A stretch of DNA of 64,000 nt, taken from NCBI GenBank assembly GCA_040954595.2, contig CM082578.2, positions 3,162,001 through 3,226,000 of the forward strand, read 5' to 3'. Below the pieces are notes generated by a model. The model did not search any database, was not told the DNA's origin, and saw nothing but the letters and a program-made list of their open reading frames with translations. Shown piece by piece: positions 21,344 to 31,815 of the stretch (positions are counted from its first letter, which is position 1; the number at the start of each line of letters is the position of its first letter). Both the position numbers and the translations under genes were made by a program. This stretch comes from Balanoglossus misakiensis (lineage: Eukaryota; Hemichordata).

Positions 21344-22125
21344 TCACATTCTTCTTGTGAAGTCTTCGCTGATAGTAATACCACTACCCTTCAACTTGAA
21401 CGCGTAGCGGAGAACACTTTCCTTGTCTTTGTAACAAGCGAAACTTGCAACGATAGGTTTGCAGTCGCGGACAGGTGGCGCGTTATGAATGCGGTGTACT
21501 CGTTCAAAGTCAATTTTGCCACGTTGCTCGAGTTGATTTTCTAAAATATTCCCTACCTTTACTTCCGGATCTTCCCCACTTTCGTTGGCTTGATCTTGAA
21601 GAATACCAAAGAAAATCAGGTTGCTCCTCCTACTGCTATTTTCAAGGTCGTCTTTCTCTCTTTTGATATCGTTGATAGATTTCTTCATGTCTTCAATTGT
21701 CGATTAGAGAGAGCGGGCTAAATTGTCACCATGTTCCTCCGACTTGTCGGCACTACAATCACGGAAGTCGGTGTAAGTTTTCAGTTTTTCAAGCTCCGTG
21801 ATTCTTTCCGCCTCTTCTTGAAGATGCACCTATAGATCATTTATGTCTTCTTCAGTATTGTCGACTCGGGATTGTAGTAGTCCGAAATTGTTTTTCATAT
21901 CCTTCGTATCATTTAAACTCGCACCTATAGCTTCTCATGAAGCGCAGAAATATCTTCTTTTGTGGCAAGACCTAAAGCACCGCGTGTTTGGAGTCCCGGA
22001 TTCCGTTCCACACTGCCTGCTGTGACTAAAACTGCCACGAGACATACCTTGATGCCCAATGACATGTGGCCGTTGATTAGCGGTATGCACAAGCCATCTT
22101 TGGTCACTTCGAGAAGGCGCACCAC
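21344..22125 (-). pseudogene. LINE-B ORF1 with degenerate 2A-like motif
   Basis: The upstream frame (21925-22125) contains VTAGSVERNPGLQTRGA at about 21980-22030. It matches the 2A-like recoding consensus (hydrophobic stretch, then xVExNPGP) except that the last Pro is Leu. The downstream frame (21344-21688) has the ORF1p RNA-recognition-like segment SSRRSNLIFFGI and VHRIHNAPPV. Between them is a helix-rich region with stops. 2A-like peptides sit at this position in some LINEs of sea urchins, lancelets and molluscs. Confidence 0.7.
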
Positions 22126-22564
22126 CAGCTAAACTTCCAATTTTCATTCTATACATTTCTAGTTCTGCCCCCATCCTGCACCATAAGCCTCTCTAAGTCT
22201 TTAACTTTCCTCTTGTGTGTCTTTGAGGATTTCAGCATCAATCAAAGTGCGATAATATCGGGTTGGTGCGGAGCGCCAGATTTGACGTCTTTACAGTGTG
22301 ACTGCTTACGTAATTCCCCTCTGGTTTGTATGGTCATATTACGTAATGTAGCTGTTCAGAAAACCGTAGTACGAGTCAAAACCACGATAAAATGGTAAAT
22401 AGGCTTTCTTGCACATTCCTAAATGCCACCTAGAAATGTGATAAACAGGAGAGGTAACACTCGAATTACTGCATGTACATTTGTCTGTCACCTTCCTGCA
22501 GCGGCCAATCGTATGTCACCATCAATTTTGGTTCTGGTAGGCACCCATGACGGTGCACCATTGA

Positions 22565-22789
22565 CTATAGCTTCCCGGGGATGAATATGTCACATTTAAC
22601 TGACATACTTCCTTTCCTATCATGTGAGTATTGTAGCCCAGTGGTTTGAGTGCCTGTGGCAGAAGAGTCAAGTCGGTAAGGAGAGAGTTGGGAGATAACC
22701 GTTGAATAACGTGGTGCTAAGGAATAAAGCAATTTAAATGTCACCAAGGCTTTCATTTTTTCGGAGCTCTTGTGAAATGAAAATGACAC
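22565..22789 (-). pseudogene. Possible LINE C-terminal fragment
   Basis: The 74-codon frame contains LVTFKLLYSLAPRYSTVISQ followed by LSPYR. It resembles the C-terminal LAPPYL-x-LL-PY stretch of CR1-type LINE ORF2. It is short and isolated, so the call is tentative. Confidence 0.3.
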
Positions 22790-23223
22790 AAATCTCGCAG
22801 TTTCGTGTTAATAATGTAAGCTTATATACACACCTCATCATTATGTAAACTCAGAAATGTTGTTATTTTCGTTGAGAATAGCAGTTCTATGGGCATTCGC
22901 GAATGCAATTATCATTTCCGATGACATAGTCCCCGCCGGGTTATTACCAAAGTACAGGCTGAACGCACAGAAGCCTCTGTGACCACGTCTACTTTTTCAT
23001 TTTTATAACTTTTTTATTGCAGTCAAAAACACAGTGATAAGTACAGATACAGAAACAATAGAAACAATATCGCTGGAAAAAATGTAACATTTTTGTATTC
23101 CTTTACAATACCGGTCAGTCAAAAATATGTCTAAAGTCTTCCCACTTCTTTACATGTTTATCTAGTTTTCCAGTATGTTTGGCTATAAATAACTCTACCT
23201 TATATATGCCATGAAGAAAAGAT

Positions 23224-24270
23224 TTATAATGAAAGAAATATGGTATTTTTATCACATCTACAAATGTAAATAAATCTCTTAGCAGTCAAAACGAGAAAGT
23301 TACATAACAAAAATGGAGTAGAGAAGAGAGTTTGTTCAGCAGTCATCGAATGGAAGGAAAGGATACAAAAATATCTTCCACAGGAATTGAAAAATCTATG
23401 CCAAAATCCAATAACAAACTCACAGTTATAAAACAAATGTAAGATAGTCTCGTCATCCTTTTTGCAAAATGTACATACTGAGGAAGGAGCCACCTCAGGC
23501 TTCATCTTATTTAAATAGTAATTTGTCATGAGGATATTATGGGTCAACTTCCACTGGAATTCTCTAATTTTGACTTCTAAGGTAAGTTTAGATGGGAGTT
23601 TGTAAATATTTTTCCATGTCAGAATATTTGTATTCAATACATGGTCAAAATAAATTTGTGCTTTAGGGGGAATAAAGGATTTTGAAATAATCAGAGGGGT
23701 GATGATTTTTGTTTTACATTCTTTCAAACTATAATTAGTATCATCTATACCAACACTGATTTCCTCTTCTTGATTTTCTAAATTAAAATTTGACATATCA
23801 ACATTTTCTGGAAATTCTTTTGGAAGAGCATAAATAATACTACGCCATCTAATGAAAGCATAATGGGTAATTCTAGTTGACACATTATCCCAGTTAAGAA
23901 CTTTCCCATTTCCAACAAATAAACTCCCAACATAGAAAAAACCAGCATCACAGAGTTCATTATAGAAAACACTCTTACCCCCTATTAAAATGTGGCTATT
24001 ATTCCAAATACTCTGGTTCAAAAGATGCTTATTTGAATAAAACTTTGTATTTAACTCCCTCCATGTCTTTAACATACTCAGTTCAAAGTCTGACAGAGTG
24101 ACATTTAAATATTTCAAATCATAATTACATTTTAAAAGTACCTTAATACCACCTACTGACTTGAGTTTCTTTGTCAAAAATAATTTCCATGGGTGAGAAA
24201 CTTCATCATCAAAATATCTACGGAGCCAATTAATTCTCTGTGCTTTATAAATTGTATAAATATCAGGCAT
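23224..24270 (-). pseudogene. L1/Tx1-like ORF2 C-terminal region
   Basis: A 348-codon frame starting MPDIYTIYKAQRINWLRRYF, which directly continues the GGLG-MPDI signature broken by the LTR element. It ends with a Cys/His motif, VCTFCKKDDETILHLFYNCE, typical of L1/Tx1-type ORF2 C-termini. The frame is open throughout, so this part has decayed little. Confidence 0.82.
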
Positions 24271-24274
24271 ACCT

Positions 24275-24827
24275 TGTCACGATTGAGTTTTAACGATCAT
24301 AGATCTTGTTTATGATTAAGTAAGAAGTCATTCACTTGTATGGTTTTAGTCCAGTATTGACATAGGTACTTGACCCAGAGTAAACAAGATTGTGTAATTG
24401 ATACATGTCAGAAGGAGATAGAGATATCACGCGCTAAGTTAATGTTTAAGAAATATTAAGATGACGTGTTCCTTTTATGACTTAATACTTGACTAACGTA
24501 TTAATAAGGTGTGGTGAAATTTGAAATCACATTATTATAACGGGAGATCCGTGATGGGAGTCAACGAACATGGATCGAGTCGTGTAATTCTTACGTGTGA
24601 CCAGTAATAAACCAGAACTTTGTGTTACTCGGAAAACTTGTTGCAAGTCTCTGTCTACGAAAGGTTTACGATCTGCCGGGTACCTCTCTCGGACTTTATG
24701 AATATGTTGGGTGGAGATGGAGATGGAGAGAATTTACGCTCCCAACCTTCGGACGTGGCTGATTCCCCACAGAAGCGTCCGAAGGAGGTGAGCGTCCGAA
24801 GGACGGCGGGCGGGCGTAATAATAACA
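24275..24827 (+). repeat. 5' LTR of the non-autonomous element
   Basis: Matches 25963-26514. The short overlapping open frames near 24620-25004 are LTR sequence, not genes. The last ~65 bases match window positions 1-64. Confidence 0.9.
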
Positions 24828-24843
24828 TGGTGGAGAATCCGGG
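24828..24843 (+). other. Primer-binding site
   Basis: TGGTGGAGAATCCGGG begins at the first base after the 5' LTR. TGG pairs with a tRNA CCA end, and the rest is shaped like an acceptor stem plus T-stem. I cannot name the tRNA from memory. Confidence 0.65.
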
Positions 24844-25948
24844 TAGGCAGAGATGTTGCAACTGATTCCTGAACCGAGAAAGAAGTAAGAAGAGAAAAAG
24901 CTGGCGAAACTGACGATCCAATGGTCTGCTTCAGAAGGAAACGAGAACAGAAAAAAGGTTGGTGCTGACTGTTGACTGGATGGAATGCGTGGACGGGTTT
25001 TCAACGATGGATCTGTTGTTTGATCAGAGGGGCGTCGTATCCAGAAGCATGTAGTTGAAGCAGTTCTGGCGACGAAGAAAAGAGGTCTCGTGGAATGAAG
25101 AAGGGAAGACTCTTGAATCGTCTGCTATCGCAAAAGAACTGTGATAGAATGACATTGAACTGAATAATCAGCCTTTTTAATCTATAGCTTGGGAGATTTG
25201 ATCATTGAAATATTGCGTGATCGTATTTTCTTTGAGTACTCTGATGACGTGAGTTGACTGACCGTTATTAACCGCTTTTGATTTGATATTGTTTTCTTTC
25301 TAATAGTTTTTGCCTTGTTTTCGACATTGTAAATGTGTATTCTTTTGTTGAAGTGATGCCGTGAAGTGTAGTGAAGTTTTATAGGTTTTTGAGGAGTTGT
25401 TGAAGTTTTTGTGATGACCGCAAGAGAGACGGTCTGGTGATGAAGTCGTGATGTTTTACTGACCGCAAGGGAGACGGTCTGGCGTATGAAAATGGCCCTT
25501 TGAGTTGGCATGTGAGTTCATACGAGGGACAAGAGAGAAGTCCCAGAGTGTAGTTAAAGTTAAGCGTGATTTTATTGTAGTCTTACGCATCCTTTCACAT
25601 AAGAATTCGTTTCCATTGTCGTGGTTATTTTTGAACGTGACAGTATGATGAAGTGTATTATGTTTGTACGAAAGAACTATCAGACTTGATTTTTTTACGC
25701 GGTTATTGACTGTTGAATTTTGCACTGGAAAAGAGACACTCTTTGACGAGAAGTCAGAACAGTGAAGTCGTTTTGAATTTTGACATTGAAAACGTTTTAT
25801 GCGATTTTCTTCAATTTGTTTGAACAGGCTGTGATATTTTAAAGGTGATTATTGAGTTTGATTTTGACGTAGTGTATTTGAAACCGATAGCGCAGACCTG
25901 ATTTTCGTTTTCATTCTTTCTTTGATCGAACGTGGAAGTTCGATTATT
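24844..25948 (+). other. Non-coding interior of the LTR element
   Basis: No retroviral-type domain in any frame. A 23-base phrase, GACCGCAAG(A/G)GAGACGGTC plus TGG, occurs twice (about 25415 and 25460) and each copy can form a small stem (GACCG with CGGTC). It could be a packaging or dimerisation signal; that is inference. Confidence 0.5.
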
Positions 25949-25962
25949 GGAAAAGTGGGAAG
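25949..25962 (+). other. Polypurine tract
   Basis: GGAAAAGTGGGAAG (purines except one T) lies directly before the 3' LTR, as expected for the plus-strand primer. Confidence 0.65.
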
Positions 25963-26514
25963 TGTCACGATTGAGTTTTAACGATCATAGATCTTGTTTA
26001 TGATTAAGTAAGAAGTCATTCACTTGTATGGTTTTAGTCCAGTATTGACATAGGTACTTGACCCAGAGTAAACAAGATTGTGTAATTGATACATGTCAGA
26101 AGGAGATAGAGATATCACGCGCTAAGTTCATGTTTAAGAAATATTAAGATGACGTGTTCCTTTTACGACTTAATACTTGACTAACGTATTAATAAGGTGT
26201 GGTGAAATTTGAAATCACATTATTATAACGGGAGATCCGTGATGGGAGTCAACGAACATGGATCGAGTCGTGTAATTCTTACGTGTGACCAGTAATAAAC
26301 CAGAACTTTGTGTTACTCGAAAACTTGTTGCAAGTCTCTGTCTACGAAAGGTTTATGATCTGCCGGGTACCTCTCTTGGACTTTATGAATATGTTGGGTG
26401 GAGATGGAGATGGAGAGAATTTACGCTCCCAACCCTCGGACGTGGCTGATTCCCCACAGAAGCGTCCGAAGGAGGTGAGCCTCCGAAGGCCGGCGGGCGG
26501 GCGTAATAATAACA
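25963..26514 (+). repeat. 3' LTR of the non-autonomous element
   Basis: Partner of 24275-24827. High identity between the LTRs indicates recent insertion. Confidence 0.9.
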
Positions 26515-27365
26515 CTAGGCCACAATCCTTTAGACTACCAAATACAGTTTTTCTGGCAATCTTGTCTGGCCCTTTCCATATAAAACAAAATTGAAGCTTA
26601 TTCATATATTTCAGATGGTCAACATGAGGTTCCGTCAAGTTAAGAATGTATAATAACCTAGAAATACCCAAACTCTTAATAATTTGCACCCTCCCTAACT
26701 GAGTTAAATCCCTCATCTTCCAAAATTTAAGACAATTATTCAAATTTTCTGTGGGTTTTACCATGTTCAGACGGGCTGCATTACTTTTATCGTAGGAGGT
26801 ATAGATACCCACTATTTTAATTTTGCCATCAGGCCACTTCACTCCTAATGATTTTGAATTGCACTTGCGTTTTTTTCCTAACCACAGAGCCTCACATTTA
26901 CCACCGTTAACTGTTAAACCAGAAATATACTTAAAATCCTTTAGAAGATCGAAAAGATTATTGGCTGAAGTAACATCACTTAAAAAACATGTTAGATCAT
27001 CAGCCTAGGAAGCATTTTTTAATTCAAAATCTCCAACCTTAATGCATTTTATATCTCCCTCAGCCCTCAATGCGATAAGAAAAATCTCTAAAGCAAGTAT
27101 AAATAACAAAGGAGATATTGGATCACCTTGTCTTACTCCCCGAGAGAGAAGAAAATATCCTGTACTAAAATCACTATTCATCACACAACTTGAAATATTG
27201 GTATACAAAACTTCAATCCAATGAATAAAATTTTGGCCAAAGTTGAAGGCTTTTAAAGCATTCAAAAGAAAAGACCATTCCAACTTATCAAAAGCTTTTT
27301 CAAAATCGATTGTTAACAAAATCTCAGGGATATCTTTGTCTGCTGTATAATATAAAATGAAGAAT
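26515..27365 (-). pseudogene. L1/Tx1-like reverse transcriptase
   Basis: 27005-27319 (extended to about 27365) reads TIDFEKAFDKLEWSFL and SRGVRQGDPISPLLFILALE (palm). 26515-26842 reads LKFWKMRDLTQLGRVQIIKS and FCFIWKGPDKIARKTVFGSL. Between them are frameshifted thumb/palm pieces. The frame runs into the LTR element at 26514, so the last residues of the nominal open frame are LTR sequence. Confidence 0.82.
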
Positions 27366-27477
27366 GTATAAAAACCTCTTCATTGCGCAATGTACCGAGG
27401 GAAGTTTTGTTTTCAGCACATGTAGTGGCAGTGAACTCTAACGACTGTTCCAAATCATTATGTTTCTTTTCCACTAG

Positions 27478-27729
27478 TTACACACGATTAATCATACTTG
27501 TGATTTCCTGGAAACCTTTATCCATTTTCTTAGCAATTTTACCAATCAGCTGGTGCAGCGTCGCCAATGAAATATCACCAGAAATAGTCTGTTCAGAGTC
27601 TGACTCTACCGCTGCATGGTCTGACGATATGCTGACGTCGCCGCCGGCCATATTGGACATGTAGTCACTGATCTTTCCTGAAACAGACTTACTTCCTTGA
27701 TTTCTCCTTCCACTACTTCGCTGACTCAT
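27478..27729 (-). pseudogene. L1/Tx1-like ORF1 N-terminal part
   Basis: An 83-codon frame, Ser/Arg-rich then acidic, ending IGKIAKKMDKGFQEITSMIN. After one stop a helix-rich stretch follows (LVEKKHNDLEQSLEF). Low-complexity N-terminus plus coiled coil is usual for L1-type ORF1p. It is joined directly to polymerase sequence by an internal deletion. Confidence 0.5.
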
Positions 27730-28369
27730 GATATTATTCTCTAGCCTGGATACACGGGCGTTATAAATACCAATCTGGTGTATAACAAACTTCTACCTTT
27801 AAGAGACGAGGCAATAACTACGAATTTTACGGGAGCTGGTACGGCAACACACCATTACTGAATGACTGACATCACGTGACCTGGCCACGTCTACTTAACT
27901 CTAGCATCCTTGATTCTTTACCTGCATTCCTTTTCTGAAGGGATAATACCCACTCATCAGAGATGAACGACTCCTAAAGAGCGAAACAAATCAAATCAAC
28001 GCAAAATGATAACTCCCATTTGCCAGGCGCGGAATTTCAGCTGGAAATGGATTAACGTAAAATAGCAGTCTGTTACACTGACATTTACAAAAAAACATTC
28101 TGTATATATGTTCAAACATTCATCTGATCTATCAGACAAATCTCTCTAATGGGAAAATGTTTGCCATATCTGTGTTGGTTAGGGAATGGTTTACCGCGCG
28201 TTCATGCTGACACGCCCACTGTGGTTAACTTCTAAAAAGTCACGCGTCAACTTCACACATCTGAGCAGCAAAACTGCCTCCATCTAATTGACACGATCGT
28301 GAGTGTCGTTGAAAGACACCGCAATCTGTAGAAATGAACCACTGTTTAGGTCAGTACGTTTCGTCTTAC
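27730..28369. other. No gene recognised
   Basis: Downstream (minus strand) of the second sulfatase exon. I searched for an exon that would complete the CxPxR motif and found none here. Confidence 0.35.
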
Positions 28370-28806
28370 GGAGAACAATGTGGTTGAGCGTATGCTTGAT
28401 TGAAGATAACGCCCTTGGAGGCGAGCATGTCCATGTTCGGTGTACACATTTCCGGATTATGGTAACCGACGTCGTACCAACCTGAAAGCAGGGAAGTACA
28501 GGTACTTAATGATGAGTAAATTTGATATTGTTGTTGTTGTTGTTTGTAATCAGATTCACTAAACGACCGATCAGTACACAAGCAGTGGCAAAATGACTGG
28601 AACTGACAAATTTATGAATAATGCAAGATTTTAACTTTTATTCATCTTTGTCCAGAAATGAATCTGACAAACCATTACTTAGGAGCTTGGTCATTAACTG
28701 TGTCTCGCGAGAACAATTGCGTAGCGTGTGCGATGAATTTTAAATTTTATCACATACTCACCTAAATCATCCGCTAGGAAGAATATAATATGAGGTAGTT
28801 TCCGTG
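28370..28806 (-). CDS. Sulfatase, two consecutive exons (partial gene)
   Basis: Exon a, complement(28762..28806), encodes KLPHIIFFLADDLG, whose Asp-Asp pair binds the catalytic Ca ion. It ends at donor GTGAGT in phase 1. Exon b, complement(28370..28481), has a strong acceptor (CTTCCCTGCTTTCAG) and encodes GWYDVGYHNPEMCTPNMD followed by LASKGVIFNQAYAQPHCSP. It ends in phase 2 at GTAAGA, within the C-x-P-x-R motif whose Cys becomes formylglycine. Phases agree across the 280-base intron. The sequence is closest in style to arylsulfatase B/I/J-type enzymes, lysosomal or secreted. The acceptor of exon a is weak and its upstream end uncertain. The first exons and the C-terminal ~80% are not seen, so this is either a gene with far exons or a fragment. 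Confidence 0.72.
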
Positions 28807-29597
28807 CTGGAGTTCATGACCTTGATGCATCATAATGGAAACGCATAGCCCTGAAGCTGACGGGTTTTTTTCAGGCAGGCTGCGTTGAGCGTACTTGCGC
28901 CTGAAATCGCCGGGGAAAATGTGGACTTGCATGCATTTGAAGCAATCAGAACGGTGTCAGGTGAATAATGACAGGGTTCTAATGAAAATATCACAAAACG
29001 TGCGCGAATATATTAGCGCAGCTGACCACCATCGTAGTCTGTACTATAGAGCTGTTCGAGAGATCAAATGTACAGAAACATGCTTGCCGATGACGTAAAT
29101 ATCCTCGACCTGTGAACAAAAAGCTTACTTAGGAAACCAACAAATCTGATTCATACCTGCGGAATACATTGAGTCGCCATGAGTCCCTGCGGAAATCGAA
29201 CCAAGCGCTGATGTTATTCGCGTTCACCTATAGGGTCAGCGTGGTCAATGAACCACAAATGCAGGTTTAATACACATCTTGAACGTCATATCGCATCAGA
29301 AGGCGTAGACCCAGAATGAGTAATGCATGTAAAAGGAACAAAGTAGTTTATACTTCTATTCTTTGATTAACTGTGTAGATATACATTGCTATATTTTCTG
29401 ATTATGCCGGTCATAAGGTGGGCCCAAACTAAGGAAAACAGGCTGTTTGCATGTCTGAAACTTTTTTCTTACTAACAATCTGGTCCGGGTATTTGAACTG
29501 CAGACATACACCTTCAGCCATCAGCGACCACATGCTTTCGCTGGCGATGCTTGACATGCAATTTATGAGAAAAAATACGAATGTCAATAACGGATTA
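28807..29597. other. No gene recognised
   Basis: Upstream (minus strand) of the sulfatase exons. A first exon with a signal peptide would be expected in this direction but I cannot identify one. The frame at 29429-29650 has a hydrophobic patch without sulfatase features. Confidence 0.3.
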
Positions 29598-30034
29598 TGG
29601 TCCGTGGCTAATTGCGGCCAAGTGAAATCCCTATCTATAATCCAGACCAACCGATTCCTTATTTGACGTTGTTTCCGTCTGTCTCGAATACCGAACCACT
29701 ATAACGTATTCACTTTCTAAAATATCGAGTGAATCTACAAGTTGGCATTTGGGTGTTGATATTGTATTTCGTTTTTCGATTTTCGAAAATCGAAATACAA
29801 ATAGGGTTTCACAGTTCTGCCAATTGTGTGTTCTTTTACTTGAAAGTTAGGGAGCTAGCTATTAACCATTGCTACATTGTTACAATTTGTTCTCTTTTGA
29901 GGGAAAACACCCGACGCGACGTTCTTTTTGGCCCAATACACATGTACATCTTCAACCAAATACATTGACGACGCATCAAACACATTTCCCGACAACATGT
30001 TCAGTTTCACTTGGCCGCAATTAGCCACGGACCT
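29598..30034. mobile_element. Element with ~29-bp terminal inverted repeats
   Basis: GTCCGTGGCTAATTGCGGCC at the left is inverted as GGCCGCAATTAGCCACGGAC at the right, within ~29 matching bases. The interior (about 380 bases) is non-coding and holds a small palindrome, TTTCGATTTTCGAAAATCGA, near 29775. No clear target duplication. Confidence 0.55.
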
Positions 30035-30140
30035 GTGCGGCAGCCGGGATGGGATATCCGACTGCGGTGCAGCTCATTGAAGTGGCATGGAGAGGGTCAT
30101 GTTGGGAGCGGTGCAGCTGGCCGGTGGTTCGGCAAGAACC

Positions 30141-30362
30141 CATCAGGAGGAACCCAGTCTGTTCAAGCTTAAATGTCCCGGTCAGACTGTAACTATGCGC
30201 TTCGTAGAGCAGCGTTCGACATGCTAAACAACTCTCGTCGCCCGTGCTCGAGTCCTCACACGTCTCTCTCAACACACACTACTTTTAGAGATATCGCGTC
30301 GTGGGCATCAAAGGCATACGGTGTTGCTAGTTCGGCGCTTGTTGCAGCTATTTTGAATTCTG
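30141..30362 (+). repeat. Single arm of the repeat also found at 37978-39056
   Basis: From GGAACCCAGTCTGTTCAAGC to TTGTTGCAGCTATTTTGAAT it aligns with 38768-39056 and, inverted, with 37978-38275, with scattered changes and one ~60-base gap. It is a diverged member of the same dispersed family. Confidence 0.7.
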
Positions 30363-30829
30363 TAGTAATTTATATCCAATATGACCGCGGGATATTGTGA
30401 CCAAACAATTACTAGCGATGAAAGAATGTAATCACAATGTTTTAGAGGGCGCACTAACATGGGGAGACGAATTTATTTAATTTGCAGGCGAGGAGAACTG
30501 ACTTCATGTTTCTATTTGTATAGTAAGCAGAGTTATTTGTTTTAGTTTTCTTGACAGAATTAATAATTTATATAAAAAGGTACATTATCTAAATGTTACC
30601 CATATATGAGTAGACAAACATTTATTAAATTCAATTCGTATTCGAACACTACCTAATTAATGTCGTCGCAGGCTATGTAAGCTTACAAGCTTGCAGAAGC
30701 AAGACTCAATGCACCGTCTTCAAATTTACATTTTTGTGTGCGGTGATATATCTATTTCAAACAGGGCTGCAACTCTGTTGAATGTTATTAAAAACATTTC
30801 TTACCCGTTAGGCGTAAAACGACATAATA
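30363..30829. other. No feature seen
   Basis: AT-rich DNA; no coding frame or repeat recognised. Confidence 0.3.
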
Positions 30830-31288
30830 GAGAGGTTTAGTTACACGTAAATACGCGTACGTCTGACGACAGGCAGTAGCGTTCGTGTATGCGTAGCGAC
30901 GCATGAATTTTGCGGTTTAGTTGTCCGTTTTGAATAACAAAAATATTTAAAAACAATAGAAAATTCAAATATTTTTCACTTAAATAAATTTTGTGTGTAA
31001 TGAATATTCTCTAAGATCACCACCCTTGCAATAAGTTTCTTGACTGCAGTGGAAATATGGTTTAGTGAAGTTTTCCGATGTCCTTGTCGAGGCGTCCACT
31101 GAAAACTTAGCATGGGAATAATTTTTTGTGTTATGTTATGAAAACATCAAATACCGCCGGTTTTAGCACATATGGCAGAATTTTTGTTTAGATAACATGG
31201 ATGCGGGCTACATCACAATTGCACTTAAGAGAATAATCGCTCAAATTAAAGAGAGAATATCGAGAAATTACGTGTAACTAAACCTCTC
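30830..31288 (+). mobile_element. Terminal-inverted-repeat element, copy 1
   Basis: Starts GAGAGGTTTAGTTACACGTA and ends TACGTGTAACTAAACCTCTC. It is flanked by TAATA on both sides (30825-30829 and 31289-31293). The interior is non-coding. Confidence 0.75.
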
Positions 31289-31293
31289 TAATA

Positions 31294-31815
31294 GAGAGGT
31301 TTAGTTACACATAAATATGTTCGATCAGTACGCGTAGCGTCGTTGTCACGTGATAAGCAGACGTCGCGTACGTGTAGAGCAGACGTTCGGAACGGCAAGC
31401 GACGCTTCTACGCGTAATCATGTTAACGTGTAATATTTTTTGGAATTTCTCGATATTCTCCCTTAATTTGAGCGATTATTCTCTCTTATTTGCTGTTTTA
31501 AAAATATGAACACAAAAAATTATTCCCATGCTTAGTTTTCAGTGGACGCCTCGCGAGATAAAGACATCGGAAAACTTCACTAAACTATATTTCCACTGTA
31601 GTCAAGAAACTTATTGCAAGGGTGGTGATGTTAGAGAGTATTCATCACACACAAAATTTATTTAAGTGAAAAATATTTGAATTTTCTATTGTTTTTAAAT
31701 ATTTCTGTTATTCAAAACGGACAACTAAACCGCAAAATTCATGCGTCGCTACACATACGCGAACGCCACTGCCTGCCGTCAGACGTACGCGTATTTACGT
31801 GTAACTAAACCTCTC
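31294..31815 (-). mobile_element. Terminal-inverted-repeat element, copy 2, opposite orientation
   Basis: Most of it is the reverse complement of copy 1, with an extra ~120 bases near its left end (containing GTTCGATCAGTACGCGTAGC) and a ~90-base segment of copy 1 missing. It has the same GAGAGGTTTAGTTACAC tips. A further partial tip, TGTAACTAAACCTCTCC, lies at 31893-31909. Together with copy 1 it forms a ~1-kb imperfect palindrome. Confidence 0.72.

Larger units (their letters stand above)
18346..22400 (-). mobile_element. LINE-B, APE-type non-LTR retrotransposon with 2A-like peptide (decayed)
   Basis: Minus-strand order: a 5' region, ORF1 with a 2A-like motif (22125-21344), AP endonuclease (about 21140-20037), reverse transcriptase (19669-18945) and thumb (18738-18412). 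It stops at LINE-A's 5' end, and a homologous 3' part lies at 11460-12135. The polymerase motif is GVRQGCMLSPVLFTFFIEEL. The clade is not assigned. Several frameshifts make it inactive. The 5' boundary near 22400 is approximate. Confidence 0.75.
24275..26514 (+). mobile_element. 2.24-kb non-autonomous LTR retrotransposon
   Basis: Two LTRs of 553 and 552 bases start TGTCACG and end AATAACA (TG...CA) and differ at only about eight positions. Inside lie a TGG-starting primer-binding site at 24828 and a purine-rich tract before 25963. The interior (1135 bases) has no gag or pol; its open frames of about 100 codons or fewer resemble nothing known. It splits the L1-like ORF2 between KDCGL and GMPDI. 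The flanks share only CT, so no clear 4-6-bp duplication is seen. Structurally it is a TRIM/LARD-like element, presumably mobilised by an autonomous partner. Confidence 0.88.
22990..27729 (-). mobile_element. L1/Tx1-like LINE, internally deleted and split by an LTR element
   Basis: Minus-strand order: an ORF1 N-terminal part (27729-27478), then directly the reverse transcriptase (27319-27005 and 26842-26515), then, across the LTR element at 24275-26514, the C-terminal part (24270-23224). The endonuclease and the start of the polymerase are missing; ORF1 is joined to DFEKAFDKLEWSFL over ~100 bases. The 3' end is approximate (near 22990). Motifs place it in the L1/Tx1 group, distinct from LINE-A and LINE-B. 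Confidence 0.78.
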
